From contig CAUWBF010000004.1 of the NCBI GenBank assembly GCA_963557785.1, positions 1 through 64,000 on the forward strand: a stretch of 64,000 nt of DNA. Reading direction: 5' to 3'. The translations under genes and the position numbers were made by a program. The stretch comes from Merdicola sp963557785. GTDB taxonomy: Bacteria > Bacillota > Clostridia > TANB77 > CAG-508. The notes under the pieces were generated by a model. It ran no database searches. It had not been told where the DNA came from and saw nothing but the letters and a program-made list of their open reading frames with translations. The stretch's first letter is position 1. Every line of letters begins with the position of its first letter. Shown piece by piece: positions 16,565-25,908 of this stretch.

Positions 16565-17680
16565 TTAATCTTTTAATCTTATTGGTAATATCATATATGT
16601 ATAATCTCCTTCATCTACTGGTCTAATTACACAAGGAGATATATTTGAACCAAAGTCAACATATATTTCTTCATCATCTATAACTTTTAATGCATCTAAG
16701 AAATATTTTGGATTAAATCCTGCTTCAATATTTTTTCCTTCTGTTGAAACATATATTTCTTCTTTTGCATCTCCTGTTTGATTTGTACAAGAAATTGTTA
16801 TTTTTCCTATATCAACAAATACTTTTACAGGATATTTTTTTTCTTTTTCTGTTGTAGAAGATGAAATTAAACTTATTCTTTCAAAACAATTTTGTAAATT
16901 CATTTTATTTACTTTTACTCTTGTATCCCAGTTTTTTGGAATAACATTTGAATAATTTAAAAATTCTCCATCTAAAACTCTTGTTACTATTTTACAATTA
17001 TCCATTTCAAATAATGCTTGATTTTTTGATATTCCTATTTTTATTGGATCAAAAGAATCTAATATTATTTTATTAACTTCATTTAATGTTTTTCCTGGTA
17101 TTACTGCACTAAAATCATTAGCTTGTACATTTAAAAAACTACTTCTCCAAGATAATCTAAAACCGTCTACAGCCACTACATTTAATTTATTATTTATAAC
17201 TTCAAATAAGCATCCTGTAAAAATAGGTCTGTTTTCTTCTGTACTTACTGCAAATATAGTTTTTCTAATCATATTTTTTAAAACATTTTGTTCTATTTGA
17301 ATTGAATTTTCAACATTAATTTTTGGTAATTCTGGAAACTCTTCTGGGTTCATTGTTGCTAATTTATATAATGAACCTTCACATTCTATAACTAAAAGAT
17401 TTTTTTCATCTAAAGAAATATTTATTTCAGTATCTGGTAATTTTCTTATAATTTCACTAAACATTATTGCATTTACTACTGTTGATCCTTGCTCAAGAAC
17501 ATTACATTCCATTATATACTCTATACCTATTTCTAAATCATATGTTGTTAATTTTATTTCATTATCATTTGTTTGAATTAATATTCCTTCTAGTATAGGC
17601 ATTGTAGTTTTTGAAGCTACAGCTTTTACTACGGAATTAATAGCTTTAAGGATTGTATCCTTATAACAAACTATTTTCAT
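16565..17680 (-). CDS. dnaN: DNA polymerase III beta sliding clamp
   Basis: A 371-aa protein of standard clamp length with three repeated clamp folds and the C-terminal YMILPIRL motif, which forms part of the hydrophobic pocket that binds clamp partners. Internal landmarks include GSTVVNA and the NRPIFTGCLFE and VAVDGFRLS segments. It tethers the polymerase to DNA. It follows dnaA across a 320-bp gap with DnaA-box-like sites. The ATG is preceded by AAAGGAGAGGTT. Confidence 0.98.
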   Translation of the reverse strand: MKIVCYKDTILKAINSVVKAVASKTTMPILEGILIQTNDNEIKLTTYDLEIGIEYIMECNVLEQGSTVVNAIMFSEIIRKLPDTEINISLDEKNLLVIECEGSLYKLATMNPEEFPELPKINVENSIQIEQNVLKNMIRKTIFAVSTEENRPIFTGCLFEVINNKLNVVAVDGFRLSWRSSFLNVQANDFSAVIPGKTLNEVNKIILDSFDPIKIGISKNQALFEMDNCKIVTRVLDGEFLNYSNVIPKNWDTRVKVNKMNLQNCFERISLISSSTTEKEKKYPVKVFVDIGKITISCTNQTGDAKEEIYVSTEGKNIEAGFNPKYFLDALKVIDDEEIYVDFGSNISPCVIRPVDEGDYTYMILPIRLKD

Positions 17681-18000
17681 TTTAACCTCTCCTTTATAAT
17701 ATATTAATATTTATAGAAGTAATAGTATTAGGTGCTGTTAATTATGGGGAAAATTCCCTAAAAGGTTTATTTCCGTACAAAAAATGCTGTTGAAAAAACG
17801 TTTAAAATTTTTATTTTTTTCCACATTATTCTTTTGGAAAAGTGGAATACTTTTTTATTAACAGTTTTTATACACATTATTAACAAGTGCCTGTGTATAT
17901 CTAATGTATTACCGCCGTAAGTAAATTTAGAAATAATTTTACAAAATTTGGTTCGCAAAAACTAAAGTTTGTAAAATTATTGTAAAATATTTAAATTTCT
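17681..18000. other. dnaA-dnaN intergenic region, probable second origin sub-region
   Basis: It contains a perfect DnaA-box form TTATACACA at 17868-17876, a reverse-oriented ATATACACA at 17894-17902, and TTATTAACA between them. In Bacillus-type origins the unwinding element and a second box cluster lie in this gap. A 63-codon ORF here lacks a ribosome site and family likeness, so I treat the gap as non-coding. Confidence 0.55.
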
Positions 18001-19350
18001 TTATTTTTTTTCGGAAAGTATTTTTTTAACACTTTCCACAATTAATTTTGTATTAGAATTTTCTTTTATTTCTTTTTCTATTTTATTATATCCATGCATA
18101 ACTGTAGTATGATCTCTTTTGCCAAACTCTTCACCTATTTTAGGAAAAGACATTTGAGCAACATCTCTACATAAATACATTGCAATTTGTCTTGGATATG
18201 CAATGTCATTAGATCTTTTTGAACTTTTTAAATCTCTTTTATTTATATTGAAATATTTTGAAACTACTTCTTGAATATAGTCTGCTGAAATTATTTTTTC
18301 TTTTTGTGTAGAAATATCATTTATAGCTCTTTCTGCCATTTCCATAGTAATAGGTCCATTTGCTAAAGTTGAATACGCTACTAATTTATTAAAAACACCT
18401 TCTAATTCTCTTATATTAGAAGAAACTCTTGTGGCAATATTTGAAAGAATATCATCTTCTACTATAATATTAGCAGTTTGAGCTTTTTTTCTTAATATTG
18501 CAAGACGTGTTTCATAATCTGGATTTGAAATGTCTGCAATTAATCCCCATTCAAATCTAGATTTTAATCTATCTTCTAATAATTGAATTTCTTTTGGTGG
18601 TCTATCACTAGAGATGATAATTTGTTTTCCACTTTCATGTAAACTATTAAAAGTATGGAAAAATTCTTCTTGAATTCTTTCTTTTCCAGCAATAAATTGA
18701 ATATCATCTATTAATAAAACATCAATATTTCTATATCTATTTCTGAATTGTTCATTTTTATTATCTTTTATTGCATTAATTAATTGGTTTGTAAATTTTT
18801 CAGAAGTTACATATAAAATATTTGCATTTTTATTATTTTTTAATATTTCATTACCAATTGCATGCATTAAGTGAGTTTTTCCTAAACCAACTCCCCCATA
18901 CAAAAACAATGGGTTATATGATGTCGCTGGAGCTTCTGCAACAGCTAAAGAAGCAGCATGAGCAAATCTATTATTATTTCCAACTACAAAAGTGTCAAAT
19001 GTATATTTAGGATTTAATGAAGAATTTGAATAACCATTAGTATTATCTATTGAGCTTTGTTCTGAAGTGTGTTCTTCTAATGAATTATTTGACATAGAAT
19101 CTTCTTTACAAATAATAGATATTTTACAATCTTTATTAGTTAAAAATTTGAAAGTATTAACAACTAAATCATAATATCTAGTTTCCACAGCTTCCTTTTG
19201 AAAAGGAGATGTCGCAATTAATACTATTTTATCATTTGTAAAATCTTCAATCTCTAAATTTTTAATCCATGTCTCGTAAGATATATTTGTCATTTCACCT
19301 TTTAGAAGATCTTTTGCTTTTGTTAAAAGTTCATTTAGTTCATTTTGCAT
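18001..19350 (-). CDS. dnaA: Chromosomal replication initiator DnaA
   Basis: A 449-aa protein with domain I (1-85), a Ser/Asn-rich linker (90-115), the AAA+ domain (P-loop GGVGLGKTH near 150, Walker B VLLIDDIQF near 215) and the C-terminal DNA-binding domain with RQIAMYLCRD and the DnaA signature GKRDHTTVMHGYNKI. It binds DnaA boxes in oriC and melts the origin. Box clusters flank the gene on both sides. The ATG follows AGGAAGGATTG. Confidence 0.98.
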   Translation of the reverse strand: MQNELNELLTKAKDLLKGEMTNISYETWIKNLEIEDFTNDKIVLIATSPFQKEAVETRYYDLVVNTFKFLTNKDCKISIICKEDSMSNNSLEEHTSEQSSIDNTNGYSNSSLNPKYTFDTFVVGNNNRFAHAASLAVAEAPATSYNPLFLYGGVGLGKTHLMHAIGNEILKNNKNANILYVTSEKFTNQLINAIKDNKNEQFRNRYRNIDVLLIDDIQFIAGKERIQEEFFHTFNSLHESGKQIIISSDRPPKEIQLLEDRLKSRFEWGLIADISNPDYETRLAILRKKAQTANIIVEDDILSNIATRVSSNIRELEGVFNKLVAYSTLANGPITMEMAERAINDISTQKEKIISADYIQEVVSKYFNINKRDLKSSKRSNDIAYPRQIAMYLCRDVAQMSFPKIGEEFGKRDHTTVMHGYNKIEKEIKENSNTKLIVESVKKILSEKK

Positions 19351-19406
19351 TTTTATTCAATCCTTCCTAAACATATGGGAAATAAAGATTTTTAGAAAAA
19401 CACAAG

Positions 19407-19753
19407 TTATCCACAATATTTTCCACAACTGTTGATAACTGCTATTTTTTATGTAAAAAAAATGTAATTAAAATAAAGGTTAATCTTTACGTACAACTAA
19501 AAAAAACTATATTCCCTATTGTTTTTATATAATATCAAATATGGTATATATTAGTCAATAAAAATTGACAAAAAATAATAAAAAAATGTGTATAATGTGG
19601 ATAAAATTGTGGATAAAATTAAAAAAATAATAAAAAAAGGTAAAATATTACAAATATAACAAAAACTTTTTTCTTCACTTTTCCCTAAGATATGACATAA
19701 GAACAAATTTTTTGCAAAAGAGTAAAAATAATTATATTAAAATTTGTGTATAA
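19407..19753. other. Replication origin oriC, DnaA box cluster
   Basis: DnaA boxes visible: TTATCCACA at 19407-19415 (+), and on the minus strand TTATCAACA at 19438-19430, TTATACACA at 19595-19587, TTATCCACA at 19604-19596, TTATCCACA at 19616-19608 and TTATACACA at 19753-19745. Three boxes at 19587-19616 are almost head to tail. Genes diverge from this point and the dnaA/rpmH setting is the classical origin context, so this is oriC with high confidence. Confidence 0.9.
19529..19558 (-). promoter_or_regulatory. Probable dnaA promoter inside oriC
   Basis: On the minus strand TTGACT (19558-19553), an 18-bp spacer, and TATTAT (19534-19529). DnaA boxes lie on both sides, so DnaA autoregulation is likely, as in other Firmicutes. 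Confidence 0.6.
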
Positions 19754-19829
19754 CATGTAAAAAATAATTGTGGAATATGTTTAAAAGAATGAAAATTATT
19801 ATATATAGCATAAAATTTAATTTAAATAA

Positions 19830-19858
19830 TTGACATTTCAATGTTTTTAATATATAAT
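19830..19858 (+). promoter_or_regulatory. Sigma-A promoter of rpmH-rnpA
   Basis: TTGACA (19830-19835), 17-bp spacer and TATAAT (19853-19858): both elements are perfect. Transcription would start about 65 bp before rpmH. Confidence 0.9.
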
Positions 19859-19930
19859 TATTGTGCTTTTATTTTATATAAAAATAAATTTTTAACATAT
19901 ATATCTTATATGAGAATTAGGAGGTGCAAA

Positions 19931-20065
19931 ATGAAAAGAACATTTCAACCAAAAAACAGACAAGAAAAGAAAGAACATGGTTTTATGAAAAGAATGAAAA
20001 CTAGAGCAGGAAGAGCTGTACTTAAAGCAAGAAGAGCAAAAGGAAGAAAAAAATTAACAGCTTAA
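19931..20065 (+). CDS. rpmH: Ribosomal protein bL34
   Basis: A 44-aa basic protein, MKRTFQPKNRQEKKEHGFMKRM at the start and RRAKGRKKLTA at the end, a full-length bL34. The ATG follows TTAGGAGGTGCAAA; an in-frame upstream extension is not used. It is a large-subunit ribosomal protein, placed as usual just right of the origin and before rnpA. Confidence 0.98.
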   Translation: MKRTFQPKNRQEKKEHGFMKRMKTRAGRAVLKARRAKGRKKLTA

Positions 20066-20081
20066 TGTTTGTTTATATTGT

Positions 20082-20105
20082 GGCCGCATTTAGTGGCCTT
20101 TTTTG
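20082..20105 (+). terminator. Short hairpin and T run after rpmH
   Basis: GGCC at 20082-20085 can pair with GGCC at 20095-20098, followed by TTTTTT. The stem is short, so partial termination or attenuation before rnpA is more likely than a full stop. Confidence 0.45.
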
Positions 20106-20132
20106 CAATATATAGAAAAGTAGGAAATTATA

Positions 20133-20477
20133 ATGAACAATACAGATACTTTAAAGAAGAATTATGAATTTAAAAATGTTCTTACAAGAGGCAAATATTA
20201 TTCCGGAAAATATGTAGATATATATATATCAAAAAATGAGAAAAAAATTAATCTAATCGGTATAGCCGTAAGTACAAAAGCGGCAAAAGCCGTTAAAAGA
20301 AATAAAATAAAAAGACTTATAAGAGAAAATTATAGATTAATAGAAGAACATATAAAAGTAGGAAATAATATATTATTTTTATGGAAAAAGAAAAATAATA
20401 TAGAAGATGCTACTTTTAATAATATAGAAAAAGATATTAAAAAGATTTTTTTTGAAGCTAATTTATATATAAAGTAG
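20133..20477 (+). CDS. rnpA: Ribonuclease P protein component
   Basis: A 114-aa basic protein with the RNR-type signature KRNKIKRLIRENYR near residues 52-65. It binds RNase P RNA and helps 5' maturation of tRNAs. The RNA partner gene is not in the window. The start context is AAAGTAGGAAATTATA ATG. It is followed 8 bp later by yidD. Confidence 0.97.
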   Translation: MNNTDTLKKNYEFKNVLTRGKYYSGKYVDIYISKNEKKINLIGIAVSTKAAKAVKRNKIKRLIRENYRLIEEHIKVGNNILFLWKKKNNIEDATFNNIEKDIKKIFFEANLYIK

Positions 20478-20485
20478 GGAATCAA

Positions 20486-20704
20486 GTGAGAAAAATATTA
20501 ATTTTTTTAATAGAAAAATATCAAAAAAATATATCTCCTTTTATACAGTCAAAAGGAATTAATTGTAAGTATTATCCTACATGTTCAGAATATACGAAGC
20601 AAGCCGTATTGAAATATGGTTCTATAAAAGGAAGTTTTATGGGAATAAAAAGAATATTAAGATGTAATCCATTTTCTAAGGGTGGATATGATCCATTAAA
20701 ATAA
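20486..20704 (+). CDS. yidD: Membrane protein insertion efficiency factor YidD
   Basis: A 72-aa protein with the family hallmark CKYYPTCSEYTKQAV and RCNPFSKGGYDPL. It starts with GTG behind AGGGAATCAA. It acts with YidC in membrane protein insertion and lies between rnpA and yidC, the conserved order. Confidence 0.97.
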   Translation: MRKILIFLIEKYQKNISPFIQSKGINCKYYPTCSEYTKQAVLKYGSIKGSFMGIKRILRCNPFSKGGYDPLK

Positions 20705-20719
20705 AAAGGAGAATATTAT

Positions 20720-21568
20720 ATGTTATCATTTATAGCAAATATATTTGGATATTTATTACATGCAATCTATTCATTAGTTAATAATTATGGGGTAGCGGTA
20801 ATAATATTTTCGATAATATTAAAATTAATTTTGTTACCATTGTCTATAAAACAACAAAAAACAATGAAAAAATCAACAAAAATCCAAGGAAAATTACAAG
20901 AAATACAATTTAAATATAAAAATGATCCAGAAAGAATGAATCAAGAAACATTAAAATTGTACAAAGAAGAAAATATGAGTCCTTTTAGTGGGTGTTTAAG
21001 TTCAATTGTACAAATATTAATACTTTTTGCAGTATTTTATTTAGTAAGAAGCCCTCTTACATATATGCAAAAAGTGGATCCAACTTTAATAGAACAATAT
21101 ACAAATGAGATAAGACAAGAAGAACAATCAGGAAATTCTGCTTATCCAGAGATTGATATTATACAATTAAAAGGAAGTACAGATGAAAGAGTTTATATTA
21201 ATATGGATTTCCTTGGAATAGATTTAAGTAAAGTTCCTACAGCAAGTTTAAATGATTTAAGAGTTTATATTATACCAATACTATATGTTTTAACATCATT
21301 TATTTCTGTAAGAATGACTTCAAAAATGCAACAAAACAAAAAGACAGAAAATGAAATTATAGAGGGCTCAGAAAATGCAGAAAACAATAATGAAGTTGAT
21401 GCAATGGAACAAGCAAATAAAACAATGACATGGTTTATGCCAATAATGTCAATATCAATAGCAATTATAGCTCCATTAGGACTAGCTTTATATTGGTTGA
21501 TGAGCAATATACTAATGATAGTAGAAAAAATAATATTAGATAAATATATAAATTCTAAGGAGGAATAG
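20720..21568 (+). CDS. yidC: YidC/SpoIIIJ/Oxa1-family membrane insertase
   Basis: A 282-aa protein with five membrane segments: the first near residues 5-40, the conserved core around LKLILLPLSIKQQKTMKK, then FAVFYLVRSPL, IIPILYVLTSFIS and a C-terminal pair around ALYWLMSNILMIVEKII. A polar Asn/Glu loop (about 205-235) is an insertion before the last helices. There is no clear lipobox. It inserts proteins into the cytoplasmic membrane. In spore formers the SpoIIIJ form also works in the forespore. Confidence 0.96.
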   Translation: MLSFIANIFGYLLHAIYSLVNNYGVAVIIFSIILKLILLPLSIKQQKTMKKSTKIQGKLQEIQFKYKNDPERMNQETLKLYKEENMSPFSGCLSSIVQILILFAVFYLVRSPLTYMQKVDPTLIEQYTNEIRQEEQSGNSAYPEIDIIQLKGSTDERVYINMDFLGIDLSKVPTASLNDLRVYIIPILYVLTSFISVRMTSKMQQNKKTENEIIEGSENAENNNEVDAMEQANKTMTWFMPIMSISIAIIAPLGLALYWLMSNILMIVEKIILDKYINSKEE

Positions 21569-21570
21569 AA

Positions 21571-22263
21571 ATGCCTGAAAGTATAGTTGCAGAAGGAAAA
21601 ACTACAAACGAAGCAATAGAAAATGGATTAAAAATATTAAATACTACAAAAGATAAAGTAGAAATAAAAATATTAGATCAAGAAGAAAAAAGAAGTTTTT
21701 TTAGTATTTTAGCTCCTAGAGTAATAAAAGTTGAACTAACATTAAAAGAAAATAAAGAAGATTTAAAAGAAAAAAAAGCAGTTAAAAATACTGAAATAGA
21801 TGAAAAAACAATAAAAAAAGCTGAAGAAAATGTTAAAGTTTTTTTAAATGAATTTTTAAATAAATTAAAAATAGAAAATTTAGAATATAAAGTAATAATT
21901 CAAGACTCTACTATAAAGGTAGAAATAAATGGAGATAAAATTAACTATTTAATTGGATATAGAGGAGAAGTTTTAAATTCATTACAAACATTATTAAATA
22001 ATATTGCCAATAGAGAAATTAAAGAAAAATGCAAAGTTATTCTTGATATAGAAAATTATAGAATTAAAAGAGAAAAAACATTACAAGAATTAGCGGATAA
22101 AGTTTCTAAAACAGTATTAAAAAATAAAAAATCTATAACACTAGAACCAATGTCAGCTTATGAAAGAAAAATAATTCATAGTAGATTACAAGATAATCCT
22201 AAAATTACTACACACAGCATAGGAGAAGAACCTAACAGAAAAATAGTAATATCATTAAAATAA
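21571..22263 (+). CDS. jag: Jag/KhpB RNA-binding protein
   Basis: A 230-aa protein: Jag-N domain (residues 1-50, with EGKTTNEAIENGL), a Lys/Glu-rich linker (55-90), a KH domain with YLIGYRGEVLNSLQTL near 130-145, and a C-terminal R3H domain (EPMSAYERKIIHSRLQ). It binds RNA and is the usual partner gene of yidC; only 2 bp separate them. Confidence 0.96.
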   Translation: MPESIVAEGKTTNEAIENGLKILNTTKDKVEIKILDQEEKRSFFSILAPRVIKVELTLKENKEDLKEKKAVKNTEIDEKTIKKAEENVKVFLNEFLNKLKIENLEYKVIIQDSTIKVEINGDKINYLIGYRGEVLNSLQTLLNNIANREIKEKCKVILDIENYRIKREKTLQELADKVSKTVLKNKKSITLEPMSAYERKIIHSRLQDNPKITTHSIGEEPNRKIVISLK

Positions 22264-22279
22264 TTAAATATTTATTCAG

Positions 22280-22339
22280 AAGTCAAAGTTCTGAAGATAG
22301 CATTTAAGAAATCTCTTAAAATATCTTTAACTTTGACTT
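22280..22339 (+). other. Two-tier hairpin between jag and mnmE
   Basis: AAGTCAAAGTT (22280-22290) pairs perfectly with AACTTTGACTT (22329-22339). Inside, TTTAAGA and TCTTAAA form a second stem with an AATC loop. A short T-rich run follows on the + strand, so it may be a leaky terminator or an RNA-processing site. Confidence 0.65.
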
Positions 22340-22362
22340 TTATATTTGTAAGGAGAAATAAA

Positions 22363-23739
22363 ATGAGTACAATAGTAGCAATATCAACTGCACCTGGAAT
22401 AGGTGGAATAGGTATTATAAGAATAAGTGGTGATAAAACATTCAATATAATAGAAAAAATATTTAAACAGAAAAAAAAGCAAAAAATAAAGGATATAAAA
22501 GGATATACTATTAAGTATGGACATATTATAAATCCAGAAACTGATGAAATAATAGATGAAGTATTAGTTTCATTTTTTAAAAAACCACATAGTTATACCA
22601 CTGAAGATATGTGTGAAATAAATTCACATGGTGGGATGATTATTATGCAAAAAATATTAGATATATGTTTAAAATATGGTGCTGAAATGGCTGAAGCAGG
22701 AGAATTTACAAAAAGAGCATTCTTAAATGGAAGAATTGATTTATCTCAAGCAGAATCAATTATAGATATTATAAATAGTAAAACAGAAAAAGAAACTAAA
22801 GCATCTGTAAAACAATTAAATGGATTTTTATCAGAAAAAATAAATAAAATTAGAAAAAAAATAACAGATGTTATGGTAAATATAGAGGTTAACATAGATT
22901 ATCCAGAATATGATGTTGAAGAAGTTAGTGAAAATCAAACAAGAACTATGCTAGAAGAAGTAAAAAAAGAATTAGAAGAACTAGAAAAAACATTTTATAA
23001 TGGAAAAATAATAAAAGAAGGGATTAAAGTAGCTATAATAGGAAAGCCTAATGCAGGAAAGTCCTCTTTATTAAATGCAATTTTAAGAGAAGATAGAGCC
23101 ATAGTAACACAATATGCTGGAACAACAAGAGATACAATAGAGGAATTTATGAATATAGATGGAATTCCATTAAAAATAGTAGATACAGCAGGAATTAGAA
23201 ATGCAAAGGATGAAGTAGAAAAAATAGGTATTTTAAAATCAAGAGAAATGGCAAATAATGCTGATTTAGTAATAGGAATATTTGATGCAACAAAAGAAAT
23301 AGATAAAGAGGATGAAGAAATAATAAATATATTAAATGAAAAAAAATCTATAGTAGTATTAAATAAAATTGATTTATTAAAAAAAGAAATTAAAATTGAT
23401 GAAAAGATACTAAAATTAAATAAAAAAATAATAAAAATATCAGCATTAGAAAAAATAGGTATTGAAGAATTAAATAATGAGATTACTAAATTGTTTAAAA
23501 TAAATGAAATTAATTTTGATAATGAAATTATAGTAACAAATTCTAGACACAAAAATTTAATTAATAAAGCATTAGAAAACACAAAATTAGCATTAGAAAC
23601 TTTAGATAATGATATGCCATTAGACATAATAGCAATATATATTAAAGAAATATTAGAAGATTTAGGATTAATTACAGGAGAAAATGTATCCGAAAATATT
23701 ATAAATGAAATTTTCGCTAAATTCTGTTTAGGGAAATAG
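22363..23739 (+). CDS. mnmE: tRNA modification GTPase MnmE
   Basis: A 458-aa protein starting at the ATG behind GTAAGGAGAAATAAA (MSTIVAISTAPG). It has the N-terminal tetrahydrofolate-binding domain, a helical domain, the inserted G domain (GKPNAGKSS near 225, DTAG near 270, NKID near 340) and the C-terminal CLGK, matching the conserved CxGK. With MnmG it makes the 5-carboxymethylaminomethyl group on wobble U34 of tRNAs. Confidence 0.97.
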   Translation: MSTIVAISTAPGIGGIGIIRISGDKTFNIIEKIFKQKKKQKIKDIKGYTIKYGHIINPETDEIIDEVLVSFFKKPHSYTTEDMCEINSHGGMIIMQKILDICLKYGAEMAEAGEFTKRAFLNGRIDLSQAESIIDIINSKTEKETKASVKQLNGFLSEKINKIRKKITDVMVNIEVNIDYPEYDVEEVSENQTRTMLEEVKKELEELEKTFYNGKIIKEGIKVAIIGKPNAGKSSLLNAILREDRAIVTQYAGTTRDTIEEFMNIDGIPLKIVDTAGIRNAKDEVEKIGILKSREMANNADLVIGIFDATKEIDKEDEEIINILNEKKSIVVLNKIDLLKKEIKIDEKILKLNKKIIKISALEKIGIEELNNEITKLFKINEINFDNEIIVTNSRHKNLINKALENTKLALETLDNDMPLDIIAIYIKEILEDLGLITGENVSENIINEIFAKFCLGK

Positions 23740-24020
23740 AAAATAATTGTGAGAATAAAATATAAGCTATTTTAAAACAAACATCTATTAACTTTAACAA
23801 TAAAAAATAAAAAATAGCTTAAAATTCAATCTCGTTTGAAATAAAACTAAATCGACAAAAAAATACAAAAAACGACAAACAAACCATTTGGCAAAAAGAC
23901 AAAAACATAACAAACAAAACGCGGAATATATTAATAATACTGAGAAAATATAAAAACAAAATAAAAAACGAACATTAATTTTTGTTCTATAAAAAACAAT
24001 AAAAAAAGAGGTTGATTAAA
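23740..24020. other. mnmE-mnmG gap with long-range hairpin and purine-rich tract
   Basis: TAAGCTATTTT (23763-23773) pairs perfectly with AAAATAGCTTA (23811-23821), again enclosing about 40 bases as in the jag-mnmE gap. It is followed by a C/A-rich tract (23850-23930) with two copies of CGACAAA. No ORF or clear promoter is seen. Confidence 0.55.
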
Positions 24021-25895
24021 ATGAATTATGATGCAGGAGAATATGACGTAGCAGTAATTGGAGCAGGGCATGCTGGATGTGAAGCAGCTTTAGCAGCAGC
24101 TCGTTTAGGAATGAAAACATTGATATTTTCTATTAGCTTAGAAGCAGTGGCAAATATGCCTTGTAATCCTCATATTGGTGGAAGCTCAAAAGGACATCTA
24201 GTTAGAGAAATTGATAGCTTAGGTGGAGAAATGGGAAAGAATATAGATAAGACACTTATTCAAATAAAAATGCTTAATACTTCAAAAGGACCAGCAGTTC
24301 ACTCTTTAAGAGCACAAGCTGATAGAAAAAAGTATCAAATGGAAATGAAACATACATTAGAAAAACAAGAAAATTTATATTTAAAACAAGCAGAAATAGT
24401 AAATATAAATGTTGAAAATGGAAGAGTAAGTAGTATAGAAACTAATATTGGTGCAATATATAAAGTTAAGACTGTAATATTAGCAACAGGTACATATTTA
24501 AAAGGAAAAATATATATAGGAGAATTTTCAACAGAGAGTGGACCAGATGGAGTGTTTCCAGCTAATAGACTTTCAGATTGTTTAAAAAAATTAGGAATTA
24601 ATATAGTAAGATTTAAAACAGGAACACCAGCAAGAATAAATAAGAAAAGTATAGATTTTTCTAAAATGGAAATTCAAAAAGGAGATGAAGAGGTAGTTCC
24701 ATTCTCATTTGAAGATAAATTAGAAAACTTAAAACAAGTAGATTGCTATTTAACTTATACAAATGAAAAAACACATGAAATAATAAGAAAGAATTTACAC
24801 AGATCTCCACTATATTCTGGACAGATATCAGGGACAGGACCAAGGTATTGTCCATCCATAGAAGATAAAGTAGTAAGATTTAGCGATAAACCTAGACATC
24901 AAATATTTGTAGAGCCAGTTGGATTAGATACTGATGAAATGTATATTCAAGGAATGAGTTCATCTTTACCAGAAGATGTACAGATAGAAATGTATAGAAC
25001 TATAGAAGGATTAGAAAATGCAGAATTTACAAGGCCAGCATATGCAATAGAGTATGATTGTATAGATCCATCTGAGTTAAAATTATCGTTAGAACATAAA
25101 AATATAAAAGGTATGTTTTTTGCAGGCCAAATAAATGGAACATCAGGATATGAAGAAGCAGCTTCACAAGGACTAATTGCGGGAATAAACGCTGCAAGGG
25201 AAATACAAGAAAAAGAGCCAGTTATTTTACATAGATATGACGCATATATAGGAGTTTTAATAGATGATATAGTAACAAAAGGTACAAATGAACCATATAG
25301 AATGATGACCTCTAGAGCAGAATATAGATTATTATTAAGACAAGATAATGCAGACTTAAGATTAACAGATATAGGATATGAAGTTGGATTAATATCTCAA
25401 GAAAGATATAATAAATTTTGTAAAAAAAGAGAAAATATATATAAAGAAATAGATAGAATAAACAATATAACAATTAAACCTAATGAAGAAACTAATAATT
25501 TATTAAAGAAATATGGTTCATCTGAGATAGATAGGGGAGTAAAATTGGCAGAATTATTAAGAAGAACAGAGCTTACATATGAAAAATTAGCACCAATAGA
25601 TAAAGAAAGACCAGAATTAACAAAAGAAGAACAAGAACAAGTAGAAATTCAAGTAAAATATGATGGATATATTAAACTTCAAAATCAACAAGTAGAAAAA
25701 TCTAAAAAGCTAGAAAATAAATTATTGCCAGAAGATATAGACTATAATACTATTTCAGGAATATGCTTAGAGGCAAGACAAAAATTAAATAAATTCAAGC
25801 CTAGATCAGTAGGACAAGCGTCAAGAATATCAGGAGTATCACCTGCAGATATATCTGTGTTATTAATTTATTTAGAACAACAAAAAAGAAAATAA
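24021..25895 (+). CDS. mnmG: tRNA uridine-5-carboxymethylaminomethyl modification enzyme MnmG
   Basis: A 624-aa FAD enzyme: dinucleotide-binding motif VIGAGHAGCEAALAAARLG at residues 12-30, NPHIGGSSKGH near 50, GFA-type FAGQINGTSGYEEAA near 365, and the C-terminal helical domain that contacts MnmE. ATG at 24021 is chosen behind AAGAGG; a TTG three codons upstream lacks space for a ribosome site. It is the partner of MnmE. Confidence 0.97.
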   Translation: MNYDAGEYDVAVIGAGHAGCEAALAAARLGMKTLIFSISLEAVANMPCNPHIGGSSKGHLVREIDSLGGEMGKNIDKTLIQIKMLNTSKGPAVHSLRAQADRKKYQMEMKHTLEKQENLYLKQAEIVNINVENGRVSSIETNIGAIYKVKTVILATGTYLKGKIYIGEFSTESGPDGVFPANRLSDCLKKLGINIVRFKTGTPARINKKSIDFSKMEIQKGDEEVVPFSFEDKLENLKQVDCYLTYTNEKTHEIIRKNLHRSPLYSGQISGTGPRYCPSIEDKVVRFSDKPRHQIFVEPVGLDTDEMYIQGMSSSLPEDVQIEMYRTIEGLENAEFTRPAYAIEYDCIDPSELKLSLEHKNIKGMFFAGQINGTSGYEEAASQGLIAGINAAREIQEKEPVILHRYDAYIGVLIDDIVTKGTNEPYRMMTSRAEYRLLLRQDNADLRLTDIGYEVGLISQERYNKFCKKRENIYKEIDRINNITIKPNEETNNLLKKYGSSEIDRGVKLAELLRRTELTYEKLAPIDKERPELTKEEQEQVEIQVKYDGYIKLQNQQVEKSKKLENKLLPEDIDYNTISGICLEARQKLNKFKPRSVGQASRISGVSPADISVLLIYLEQQKRK

Positions 25896-25908
25896 ATAGG
25901 AGAAATAG

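Noticed and set aside
17767..17958. 63-codon ORF on the minus strand between dnaA and dnaN
   Set aside because: No ribosome site, no family likeness, and it covers DnaA-box-like sites in the expected origin sub-region.
19841..19930. In-frame upstream extension of rpmH
   Set aside because: bL34 has its standard start at 19931 with AGGAGG before it; the extension overlaps the promoter -10.
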